From positions 61,025 through 125,024 of the forward strand of contig SADC01000082.1 of NCBI GenBank assembly GCA_004194705.1: DNA of 64,000 nucleotides. The letters run 5' to 3'. The translations under genes were made by a program, and so were the position numbers. Of this stretch, positions 50,395 through 60,095 are shown piece by piece. The first letter of the stretch is position 1. Each line of letters starts with the position of its first letter. Under the pieces are notes generated by a model. The model had not been told where the DNA came from. It was given only the letters and a program-made list of their open reading frames with translations, and searched no databases. The stretch is from Ditylenchus dipsaci. Taxonomy: Eukaryota > Nematoda > Chromadorea > Rhabditida > Anguinidae.

Positions 50395-50657
50395 CAGTTG
50401 CGGACAATTGATAGTTAGTGCACATTTTATTTTTGAATATCGATTATTTCACAAGGAATTATTGTTTCTAGAAAAAAGTAAATACACCGTTTCGTAGCAT
50501 TTTTACTCCTCTACAAGATAGTGTTTTTACATTTTCAACGAAAATTTAAAAAATCGCATTTTGCTCAAAGTTTAAGGGGCGTCACAAATTATTAGCCCGA
50601 GAATTGTTAGTTAGTGTGAAAAAGGGCCATCTTTTAATAAGAATTTGTCCCTATCTA

Positions 50658-51847
50658 CAGTAGCGGAAAAAGTGATGACTCAAGCATAAGTTTTGCATAT
50701 TTTGCTTCATATCTCCCGACTACATGCATTCTTTGATTTAACATATGTAAGCAAGAATTATCGCCGGAATCTCAGCTACATTTTTGAGTACAAATACGTA
50801 TATGTATGATAAGGAATCAGAAACTTTTTAATTGTTTTTCAAAATGCACTCAAATTTTAAGGCGGAAAAAGTGATGACTCAAATCCTTTTCTATTGATGT
50901 TTCATCGTTATTTTATGTCTATGGCTAATTTTAAATGTTTATTCGTAGCCCTGTTCTCAGCTACAATTGTGAATGTCAAACTTATTTTTATAATTATTCT
51001 AGGAAAAATTATGACCATCAAGATAAAAGCGTCGATTTCTAGTCAAAATAAAGGAAAATCCAGGAAAATGACTGTTTAGACACATAAATGCTAGCTTTTT
51101 TTCAAAAAATGTCGATGAAAAGATAACATTCAATGCACCTTCGAAAGCTCTTTGATTTCTCTACACAATGAAATGTTGACTGCTTTTTTAGAAAATACAG
51201 CGCTGAGAAAGGACGGTTGAATTTCGACAAGACAAAAAAGGCTAAAAATAAGGCAAAAACAGGGTTTTTTTGTCTTGTCGAAATTCAACCGTCCGTTTCT
51301 CAGCTGTATTTTTCTAAAAAAAAGCAGTCAACATTTCATTGTGTAGAGAAATCAAAGAGCTTTCGAATGGTGCATCGAATGTTCTCTTTAATCAACATTT
51401 TTTGAGAAAAGCTATTATTTATGTGTCTAAACAGTCATTTTCCTTGGATTTTCCTTTATTTTGACTAGAAATTAACGCTTTTATCTTGATGGTCATAACT
51501 TCTCCTAGAATAATATAAAAGTAAGTTTGACATTCAAATTGTAGCTGAGAAACAGGGCTTACGAATAAACATTTAAAAATTGGCCATTGACATAAAATGA
51601 CGATAAAACATCAATAGAAAAGGATTTGAGTCATCACTTTTTTCCGCCTCAAAATTTGAGTGCATTTTGAAAAACAATTAAAAGTTTCTGATTGCTTATC
51701 ATACATATACGTATTTGTACTCAAAATGTAGCTGAGATTCCGAAGATCATTCTTGCTTATATATGTTTAAATCAAAGAATGCATGTAGTCGGGAGATATG
51801 AAGCAAAATACGCAAACTATGCTGAGTCATCACTTTTTCCGCTACTG
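50658..51847. mobile_element. 1,190-bp palindrome, CAGTAGCGGAAAAAGTGATG ends, TA duplication
   Basis: CAGTAGCGGAAAAAGTGATG and CATCACTTTTTCCGCTACTG are inverted; TA on both sides (50656-50657, 51848-51849). The arms, about 590 bp each, mirror at high identity right to a short loop near 51240 (TTGAATTTCGACAAGACAAA / TTTGTCTTGTCGAAATTCAA). No transposase is encoded. Upstream at 50395 a different CAGTTGCGGACAATTGATAG head without partner is seen. Confidence 0.92.
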
Positions 51848-52243
51848 TATATCGCCACACATTATATTCAATTAAACACAACTCGACATTTAAAGACATA
51901 GTCTGTAAACATAGACTGTTTTATGTAAATCGCTGCAATGGCGGAAAAATGAATCAATATGGCAGTCACACGTTAAAATTCAGACTATTAGTGTTCGACA
52001 AGATGCTGTCAGAATCTGATCGCTTTTAGACATTGCTGCGATTAATCATTTTATTGTTTTAGGTTGTAAAATTGTTGCTGTGCTCAGGTCGTTTTCAAGA
52101 AAGATCGCTATAGTCCAGAAATCATGTTGTTAGTTCAACTTCACAGATCGTAGTTCCACTTCTAAAAATACAATTCAGCTTCGTCTATTCAAGTCAAATG
52201 TGGTAAAGTTGTTTTTTGCATAGATGTCCTAGCGCTCCACCTT

Positions 52244-53831
52244 TTGCCTGCCGCATCAGTCCTCTTCGTCCGATGGCAATTCTTGTGGCTTTTCTTTTCC
52301 AAGCAATTAGATTCGAAGTTGTCGGGTGATGCATGCAACATTCTCTTCGGTGGCATTAGTCAAGTCAGCTCCGTACGTCCATACCATAAGCTCTTGGTCA
52401 AAAATCTGCCATTAGATCACAGAGAATCACTTCATCAGCATTTTCTCAGTGTGGATGCTTCTTTCTGTTAAATAGTGAGGGAGATGCAAAGACGGGAGAA
52501 TCTAAAGAGCATGGCTTTGTGGTCTTTGCTGACAAAGAAGCGGTATTGATAAGTCTTGTATCTATAATCTGTAAATTTTTTTTTTCAGTTAGAGAAGGCA
52601 TTGAATTCTCAGCCACATCTGATCGCAATGACCAGTGACCATTCTCCAATTCAAGAAATCCGTTTTGTGGTGACGGAGTTGTCACCATCATCTACTGTAG
52701 AGTCGTTGCGAGCCTACTTCTCGTTTTTCGGAAAGGTGTTGGGGTGCAATTTTAAGCGTGATCCATCAGAGAATAAATTGTTGCTTGTCAATTTTTTGGA
52801 TGACAATGAGGTGTGTTGCTTTCTTTTATTTAATTGCTTTTTCATTCACAGTTAAGGGATCTGGAATTAGTATCGAAGATGCATGTGGATCGATGGAAAG
52901 CAAGTAAACTTGCACGCCTCGTTCCAAGAGAATTGACGCTTCATGTGGGAAATCTGTCGCCGACTACTACTGACCAGTCATTGAACTCGTTCTACTCTCA
53001 GTTCGGTAATCTATTGCGAGCAGAAGTGATGCACGACAGACAGACTGGACATCTCGCTGCTTTGGCTATGTTTGCTTCGCATCTCAGCAACAGGTGTTTG
53101 AAGTCGTTTTCATGAAATTTTGATCTTTTATTGATTTTTTAAGTTAGACAACGCTGTGCGTTCACTGCCGCACATTATAGATGGAGAAGAAATCAAGATC
53201 AGTTATAATACCCATGAGTTACGCTCTTCGCTGCTAATTGACTCCGAACGTGACCGACGATTCCCTGCGGAAATACTTGAGCGATTTGGACCAGTATACC
53301 ATGTAATATTGCTCGGGACAAACAGACAAACCAACTGCTCTGCCATGGATGGGTGGTTTTCTTCACTTCAAGGGGTAGAGACTTGAAATAGTTATTCGTT
53401 GTAAGATTTCGAATTTCAGTTGAATGCTGCACTGGCATCTCGACCACTTTTTCGATGGCAAGCGAATTTATGCAAATCTGCAAACAAGAATATTGAAGCT
53501 GCATCTACTCTATTCGTTGGAGGTTTGACGCCCTAGTACTACAGATCTGATGCTTTATGAAGAATTCTCAAGTTTGGTCTGTTGTCAGTTCTGAAGTGAA
53601 GTTGAATCAAATGAACGGGCAATCAAGGGCTTTGGCTATGTAGCATATTCTTCTCCGAATGAGGTAACAGTTAGCTAGCGTTTCTCACTACCTTTGTGCG
53701 AAATTTTTCACTATTTTCAGGTGCAAAAAGCTTGCGGGGTGGTCCTCACGTGGTTGATGGCAGGGCTCAGTGTCGAACTTCCGGGTGTTCGTGACAATGC
53801 TTCCTCTGCTACGTTCGAAAAAAAACTATAG
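52244..53831 (+). pseudogene. Gene C: five-RRM hnRNP A/B-like copy, decayed
   Basis: Exons: about 52244-52542, 52589-52810, 52852-53093, 53144-53374, 53420-53663, 53721-53831 (stop TAG 53829); AATAAA at 53893. Identifiable RRM parts: KLLVKNLPLDHRESLHQHF (RRM1), then out of frame HGFVVFADKEA; RFVVTELSPSSTVESLRAYF (RRM2, clean); LTLHVGNLSPTTTDQSLNSF (RRM3), whose second half FGYVCFASQQQ needs a frame change; NAVRSLPHIIDGEEI and ERFGPVYHVI (RRM4, several breaks); TLFVGGLTP then broken (RRM5). Exon borders equal those of genes A, B and D. The density of frame breaks (at least five in about 1.2 kb of coding sequence against one in 2.8 kb for CWC22) points to true decay. The start codon is uncertain. 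Confidence 0.72.
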
Positions 53832-53892
53832 CTATACAAATATATGTTTATTGAAAATGTAAAGTGTAAATAGAGGTTGTTATTGTGTGTTA

Positions 53893-53898
53893 AATAAA
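53893..53898 (+). other. Poly(A) signal of gene C
   Basis: AATAAA about 60 nt after the last stop of gene C. Confidence 0.5.
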
Positions 53899-53984
53899 GA
53901 GTGTCAGGATTACCTTAATTATTGAAAATCTACCTTATGGTGTGAATAAGAGTGTGAGTCGTGTAGGGGACACGGGTGTTTCCC

Positions 53985-54115
53985 CTCAAAGTGCGGCTCC
54001 ACCCCGAAACACTCCGCCGAAACACGTCCGGCTGAAACACCCCGCCGAAACACCCCGCCAAAACACCCCCGCCAAAACACCCCGCCGAAACACCCCCGCC
54101 GACACACCACCAAGA
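53985..54115. repeat. Tandem CCGAAACACCCCG words
   Basis: About nine units of CCGAAACACCCCG / CCAAAACACCCCC. It is C-rich on the plus strand, unlike its surroundings. No inverted partner is visible nearby. Confidence 0.75.
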
Positions 54116-54344
54116 AACGTTTATGGCCAGAATGCACTTACTGAAAAGGTTAAATAGTAAACAAGTTTATTTACGCTGTTAGAGTGCCATTACATATAGC
54201 GTACAGGTAATTTATGATAAATAAGCAAGAGAATGAAGTGATACTATCTAGTGTGCTTATATTATAAGTCGAATGTAAACATGTTTTTTACATGGGACTT
54301 TGCAAAAAGAGACCTTTATGCAATTTATGATTAAGAGTACATCT
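54116..54344. other. Short AT-rich gap, nothing recognised
   Basis: No reading frame with family resemblance and no repeat seen. Confidence 0.4.
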
Positions 54345-54560
54345 CGAAATCATGTCTGAGGTATGTGCTGCGCGCATCTCTGACTCTCAAGCTCCCTGTG
54401 CCCCTTCGGGGCGCAGGAAGCTATGGCTTGAAGTTGAGATGCGCACACACATACCTAGACAACAATCACTCGAAAGTGACTCTGGATGCATGAAAAAAAG
54501 CATGCATACCAGAGCTTCTTTACGCGTAGGTCCCAGTTGACAAAACTATGTTCCAATCCT
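54345..54560. repeat. Central part of the 26612-27311 palindromic family
   Basis: GTCTGAGGTATGTGCTGCGC to GCGCACACACATACCTAGAC hairpin, then ACTCGAAAGTGACTCTGGAT and GTCCCAGTTGACAAAACTAT as in 26990-27050. The outer arms are missing. Confidence 0.78.
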
Positions 54561-55558
54561 CTTGCACCAATTCACGACCACACGCGACTTTTTTCACAGA
54601 CGGCCCTTGTGAGGTGGCTGACGCACCTTGCGAAAATTCTTGGTCAACTTGTGCCTCTTGTCAAGTCCAACAGCGAGGCTGCTCGGCAGAAGATTCTATC
54701 ATCTTTTCACTTCCGGAAAAAGTTTCATTACGCCTATTCAAAAACTAGAGATAAAGAGAGTGTATAACTCGAAGCAAAATCCACAAAAGAAACAAAAAAT
54801 AGAATCAAAGCCAAAAACACCTAAATCTTACATATGTTATGTAACCCCAAAAATAATTAACAAATCTAAAATTTAGGTGGATTTGATGACGAAAAAAATT
54901 CACCACGTAAACCACATACATAATATAAGTGGATACCCTTTTGGGTTCGTGCATAAGATGGATTTAGAAGTAGAGAAGAGCGCTGAGTACCACTACCTAA
55001 TTACAACAACCAGAGCGAGCACAGAACTACATTAAAACTGTGGTTCCTGCGAGTCGATCGCTGTTTTAGCAATATCAAACCGTTTCTAGGACACGATTCT
55101 GAATGAGCTAGATGATTAAAATCACTTTAAACTAAATCGAAAATCACTTAAACTAAATCGAAAATTTCGGATTCTGGCGGTGGACACCAATGAGCGAGAT
55201 ACAGGTGTTTCTCTTACCCACCCTAAAAGGATTGAAGGTGCTATAGAAAATGGTTTATGACTACATTCAAGGAAAAAAATACTGCAACCATCAGACTCGG
55301 TACAACGAGTCGGTACAACCTACGACTCGGTACAACGAGTCGGTACAATCTTTTCAAATTTTATAACAAATTGTATTTTTCGTACCAAAATAACTACTTC
55401 TTGTACCAAATCGACTAAACTCACCTTCGAAAGTTTGCACCACTTGTTCCTGGATGTGAATTGAATGAAACAGTTAACTTTCCTATTTTCACCTACCTAC
55501 CTGGACATCTATTCACAATCATTTATTGTTACTGAAGTTTTTTTTGTTGTGTAATGTA
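54561..55558. other. Intergenic stretch, no gene seen
   Basis: ACAACGAGTCGGTACAA is repeated at 55295-55350 (four ACTCGGTACAA units). AAATCACTTAAACTAAATCG is directly repeated at 55120-55165. The open frames at 54486-54876 have no family resemblance. Confidence 0.45.
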
Positions 55559-55560
55559 TA

Positions 55561-55743
55561 CAGTCGACGCTCTCCATAACGGACCCCCTCCATAACGGAC
55601 ACCTCTCCATAACGGACAAAAATTTGGCCGATTTGGTCAGAGTTAGTATAATTTGACCTAAATCGACGCTCTACACAACGGACGCTCTCTATAACGGACG
55701 AAAAAGTCGGCCCCTTCGGGTCCGTTATGGAGAGCGTCGACTG
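55561..55743. repeat. Pogo-like miniature element, word CCATAACGGAC
   Basis: Head CAGTCGACGCTCTCCATAAC and tail GTTATGGAGAGCGTCGACTG, TA on both sides. ATAACGGAC occurs four times, with one ACAACGGAC variant; the shared spacer GGCCGATTTGGTCAGAG and a CCCCTTCGGGTCC block are present. Confidence 0.93.
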
Positions 55744-55745
55744 TA

Positions 55746-56640
55746 TGTTGGTAGCCAATAAATATGAGACATGATGGTTGTCAATAAATATTGATTTTGG
55801 ACTCAGTTAGTAAAATCTCAAAATTTTGGTTTAATAGGTTGAAATCTGATGTTCTTTATGATTAGTATCAAAAAATCGAAAAACTACAGTAAATTTTTGT
55901 GAAAAGTATCCATTTTCGTTCGACTTTTACGCTTTTCACAAAACCCGAAATTTAGGACGGGCCCCCGCGGGGCCCGAAATTTTTTTGGCGTAACCGAAAC
56001 CCCGACCGAATTCAAGAGCTAAAAACCCCGCCCCGAAACCCCGACGACCGGCATTTTTCTGTCTCTAATCGCCATTCAAATATGTCGGTCAAATGAGCCA
56101 TGTGATAGCTCAAAATGTAACCGAGCGTTTGCTCTATACGCGTAACAGAGAGCTTTTCCTGACTTCGTTCCAAAAAAGTCACAAAAAACCGATTATCCCC
56201 AACATAAACGCTCAAAAATACCAAGGACCCGAAAATTCTACACGACGAATCTTAAATCGATACTTGTCTCAGGGGTGTCGGTTAAATGAGCTGTGTGATA
56301 GCTCAAAAATGTAGCCAAGATTCTGCGCTACAACGTAACAGAGACTAGTAATATCTAAGCCGAAGTCGCTTCATTCTTTTTATTTAAGTTATAAGTTGTT
56401 CCTGTGCTCAAGCTATATAAAAGGTTGGCTGATATAGTCTGGAAAGAATAATGGTGGGTAAATTGATCTTATTCTAGGCTGATCAGTCTCGTAAATATAT
56501 TTTAGATTCGTTTCTTGAAGTCCCATCTGGTAAAGAGCGTTTTGCAAAAGTGTTCTGATCCTCGATCTGTTACATGTCGTATAAAAGTCCTTTTCGTTCA
56601 ATAAGCAATCCTTGCGGCAGTTCTTTTTTCAATCAAGTGT
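55746..56640. other. Region upstream of gene D
   Basis: Contains GGCCCGAAATTT / ACCCCGACCG words at 55945-56055, and two direct copies of a block with GAGCCATGTGATAGCTCAAA (56095) and GAGCTGTGTGATAGCTCAAA (56287). No separate gene. Confidence 0.45.
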
Positions 56641-57350
56641 ATGCAAAGCAGATCGGTAGTAGCACGGGACAGTCTTTCTTCGGTAGCGTTGGTCAAGTCA
56701 GCTCTTTTCGTCGGTACCCACCAGCTTTTTTGTCGGAGATCTGCCAGTAGATGCTACAGAAGAATCAGTTTGTCAGTACTTCTCTCATTATGCATGGTTC
56801 TATCTGTAAAAATCGTGAGGGACGCAAATACGGTGAGATCCAGAGAGCATGGCTATGTTGCCTTTGCTGACAAGGACGCGGTATGTGAAATGTGCATGAT
56901 TATTTTACATATAGACCCTATTTTAGTTGGGAAAGGTAGTAAATTCAGCCTCATCTAATCAGTAATCGACAAGTCATTATTCGCCCGCTTGAAGAAATTA
57001 GCTTTTTGGTAACTGAGCTGTCGCCATCTTCGCACACAAAAGTCGTTGGAAAGCCTACTTCTCTCGTTTTGGAAGGTGATTAATTGTCAACTGAGGCGTG
57101 ATCCAACCAAGGGTATAATTGCGGATTTATTCATTTTTCTGACCAGACTGAGGCGGGTTTCTTTCTTACATTTTTTCACTGTTGCTAGTTCACAGTTCAG
57201 ATGAATAAAGGCCTAGCGTCGAATGTCCATGTAATCGATGGAAACCAGGTTGCAATAAGGCGCATTGTCCCTAAAGAGTTGACGCTTCATGTGGGGAATC
57301 TGTCGCCAACAACTATGACCAGTCACTGCATGCATTCTACTGGACGGCTA

Positions 57351-57727
57351 TCGATTACCGACGGTCAATGAATTTTTTTTTTGAAATTTTTTGATCAAAA
57401 TCGTCAAGTTTTAGGGTAAAAGTTTCTGGAAAGTCGACCCTAACATCAAAATCTCATCCTGAATCCGAAATACGTTGAGATCAGATCAAAATATTTTTTA
57501 TAGACTGAGATATCTACTAAAATAGGTAAATGTGCTTAACTCCTGGTCTATCTACTCAAATAGCTAATATATCAGCCCAAAAAAAATTATTTTGATCTGA
57601 TTCAACGGATTCGTATTCAGGATGAGATTTTGGTATCAGGGTCGACTTTTCAGAAACTTTTACCTGAAACCTTACGATTTGGATCAAAATTTTCAAAAAA
57701 AAAAATTCATTGACCGTCGGTAATCGA
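57351..57727. repeat. 377-bp foldback, TCGATTACCGACGGTCAATG ends, TA duplication
   Basis: TCGATTACCGACGGTCAATG and CATTGACCGTCGGTAATCGA are inverted; the arms mirror (GTCGACCCTAACATCAAAAT facing a TTTTGGTATCAGGGTCGAC copy). TA flanks both sides (57349-57350, 57728-57729). It sits in the left copy of the TATTTTAC duplication of the next element, so it inserted afterwards. Confidence 0.9.
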
Positions 57728-58239
57728 TATTTTACGGCTAGGGGAGATTTGCCAAAAAAGAAATTTGCCAAATGTACGTTTTGCCAAAACGAAATTTTGC
57801 CAAAAACGAAATTTGCCAAAACTCGAAATTTGGCCAAAAACCGAAATTTGCCAAAAAGAGATTTGCCAAACGAAATTTGCCAACACGAAATTTGCCAAAC
57901 GAAATTTGCCAAAACGAAATTTGCCAAACGAAATTTGCTAAAACGAAATTGCCAAAACGAATTTGCCAAAACGAAATTTGCCAAAACGATATACGGCAAA
58001 TTTAGATAGGCTGTCGGAATATCTTAGTTAATTGGCGTCATGACTTCAGCAGTTGTTTCTTTTTCACTGATACACTATTTAGACAGCATGAGCGAATTAA
58101 AACAATTCCAGCGATAGCGAAGGAAGTACGCCAGAGTAGGGCAAATAGAAGTTTATCCAGATCACCAAGAATCGATATGATGGAAAGCTCAAGAGAAGAG
58201 AATGCTTGCAATCGGTGGTAAGCTTTTAGACGCGTATAG

Positions 58240-59257
58240 TGTTTGAATTATATCGTTCTACAGGCTACTCCATTTACTTTGGCTTCTCAACCACTCTTGA
58301 CACTATACAAAAACAATGGTGAAGTCAATAAGAGGGATGCATCAGTATATTACTGCACAGACCGTCGTCACCGTGATGCAAGATGTCGGTTGGATCGGTA
58401 GTTTCCTCAATATCTTACATTTTTATTATTTTTGCTTCAGGGAATCTAGGCGAATACATTCAACATCGTGGCCGCATCTCCATCAATGCGAATCTGGTGC
58501 TATTGAGAACGACAAATTATGAAAAAGGGAAAGCAGTTGCTGAGAGAAGATCCGGTGAGGATGACGCCAAGAAAGCACGAACTCAGGCTCTAGCTCTGGA
58601 TCAAACACCCCGGATCAGCAGTAATGAAGGAACAGAACATGGAAGAGTTTTTGCAGTTGGAAAAAAGACATGTATGTGGAATTTAACTAATGCAATTTAT
58701 GTTTACCTTTTATTTAGCGAGGTTTTCGCAGTACCCAAAGGAAAAACAGGGCCAAATGCATTTGGAGGTTCCAAACGACTTAAAACTGCTCAACGTAGGC
58801 ATTCTGTCCTTCGATTCTGGAATTTTTTGGAGGTTCGCCACGCTATCTAAAAAGTTTCTTTCTCATTCTTTTTGATCTGATTTTAGGTGTCATGCATACG
58901 GTGAAACATAAGACTTGTTGTTCCACTTTGTCCAAGCAATTATGAAAGAATCTTAAAGACTATGGCTTTGTATCACTTCAAGGTTCGAGCTAGGTATCCC
59001 AAAATATTGTTTATTCTATGTCGAGTTTCAAAAATGTAACACTAAATTTAGAACAAGTGTCTTATCAGCAGGCAATTCGGCTTTCACAAGGTGTCGGTCT
59101 TGTTGGAGCAAGTACTGCTACTCAGCGTAAGAAATTGAGGGAATCAAAGAAGCTTTGGCAGGCATTCAATTCAGAGGAAATCAGCAACAGCTTGGCTCGA
59201 GTTGCAACTTCAATCGATCAAATTCAACTTGACGATCTCGCTTTTGATGAAGTCTAA
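58240..59257 (+). pseudogene. Possible MULE/FLYWCH-type protein remnant
   Basis: An exon ending at 58397 reads TLYKNNGEVNKRDAS then VYYCTDRRHRDARCRL. The next, starting at 58441, gives NLGEYIQHRGRISI. The YYC...CRxRL...H spacing recalls FLYWCH zinc fingers, which occur in Mutator-like elements. Later frames are less clear: 58383-58670 is Lys/Arg/Glu-rich; 59018-59257 reads QQAIRLSQGVGLVGASTATQ to a stop. No catalytic DDE region could be recognised. Its position between word-array TIRs supports a transposon origin; MULE assignment is tentative, and the 8-bp duplication would also suit hAT. Confidence 0.4.
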
Positions 59258-59259
59258 CT

Positions 59260-60095
59260 TGAAGAATGTCCAAATCATTCTGAGGTGTGTTTTGTGCTTG
59301 TTGTTTGCTCGATGTGTTAAATAAATTTTCTTGAAGATTTGTTTGGAGTGTTTCATTGTAAAAATTTGAGAAGTAAGGTTCTTTAAAAAAAGATGGTCAT
59401 CTGAAAAAATGACTAGCTGCACGGTTAATTTTAAATTTCCAACTTCAGTTAAGATTCAGTTAAGTGGATCAACAAAACTTTATTTTACCACTGTCAAACC
59501 AACTTCAGCTTGTCCGAATTAGTCCAGAAACAAGTTTTGGACATGAAGAACGTAAAAATTTTTGATCCAAGTGAACGACCACTTGGTTTTAATGGTCTAA
59601 TATGCAACTCGGGTACGGCAACTGAGTACTACAATCAAGATACCACTACCCAGAAAACGCATTCTACCAGCACCCAAGTACCATTCCCTAAGCACTTCCA
59701 CCTGAGTAACCGATACCCTCACTGCCTTGGTAAACCACCTGGATACCAATTTCTTTGTACTCACCTCCATTGCACATGGAGACCTTACTAAGATACGAAA
59801 CTACTCCAAAACTGGGGTTCCTGTAAGTCATATAATTTTAATCTTTTCTATAATACAACCTCAGGTTTACTGGGTAATTCACGTATTAGCTAACCAAGTG
59901 ATTCGTCCCACTTGGGTCGAAAAATTTTAGATCAATTTACCGCCACCCAAGCAGTAGTTAGAAAGACTAACATTTTTAGGAAGTTTGGGTGTTTTGAGTG
60001 GTTTGGGGTGGTTTTGGTCGGTCTTGGGGTGGTTTGGACACGATCTAAAATTTCGAAAAAAAAACGTAGAAAACTGCCATTGGTCCCCCTGTTGT
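59260..60095. other. Interior of the 57736 transposon, nothing recognised
   Basis: Open frames at 59510-59930 show no family resemblance. CATTGGTCCCCCTGTTGTCTT at 60080 is another copy of the recurrent core motif, just inside the right word array. Confidence 0.45.

Noticed and set aside
53942..54157. Pro/Thr-rich reading frame
   Set aside because: Arises from the tandem CCGAAACACCCCG words.
57333..57341. CATTCTACT as the target duplication of the 57736 transposon
   Set aside because: The match on the right (CATTCTAACT) is inexact and lies outside a perfect TATTTTAC pair that directly abuts the TIRs.
57556..58009. Reading frames with repeated AKTKFAK / WQISFWQI text (also 59912-60524)
   Set aside because: Translations of the TTTGCCAAAACG word arrays at the transposon ends, open on both strands, not genes.
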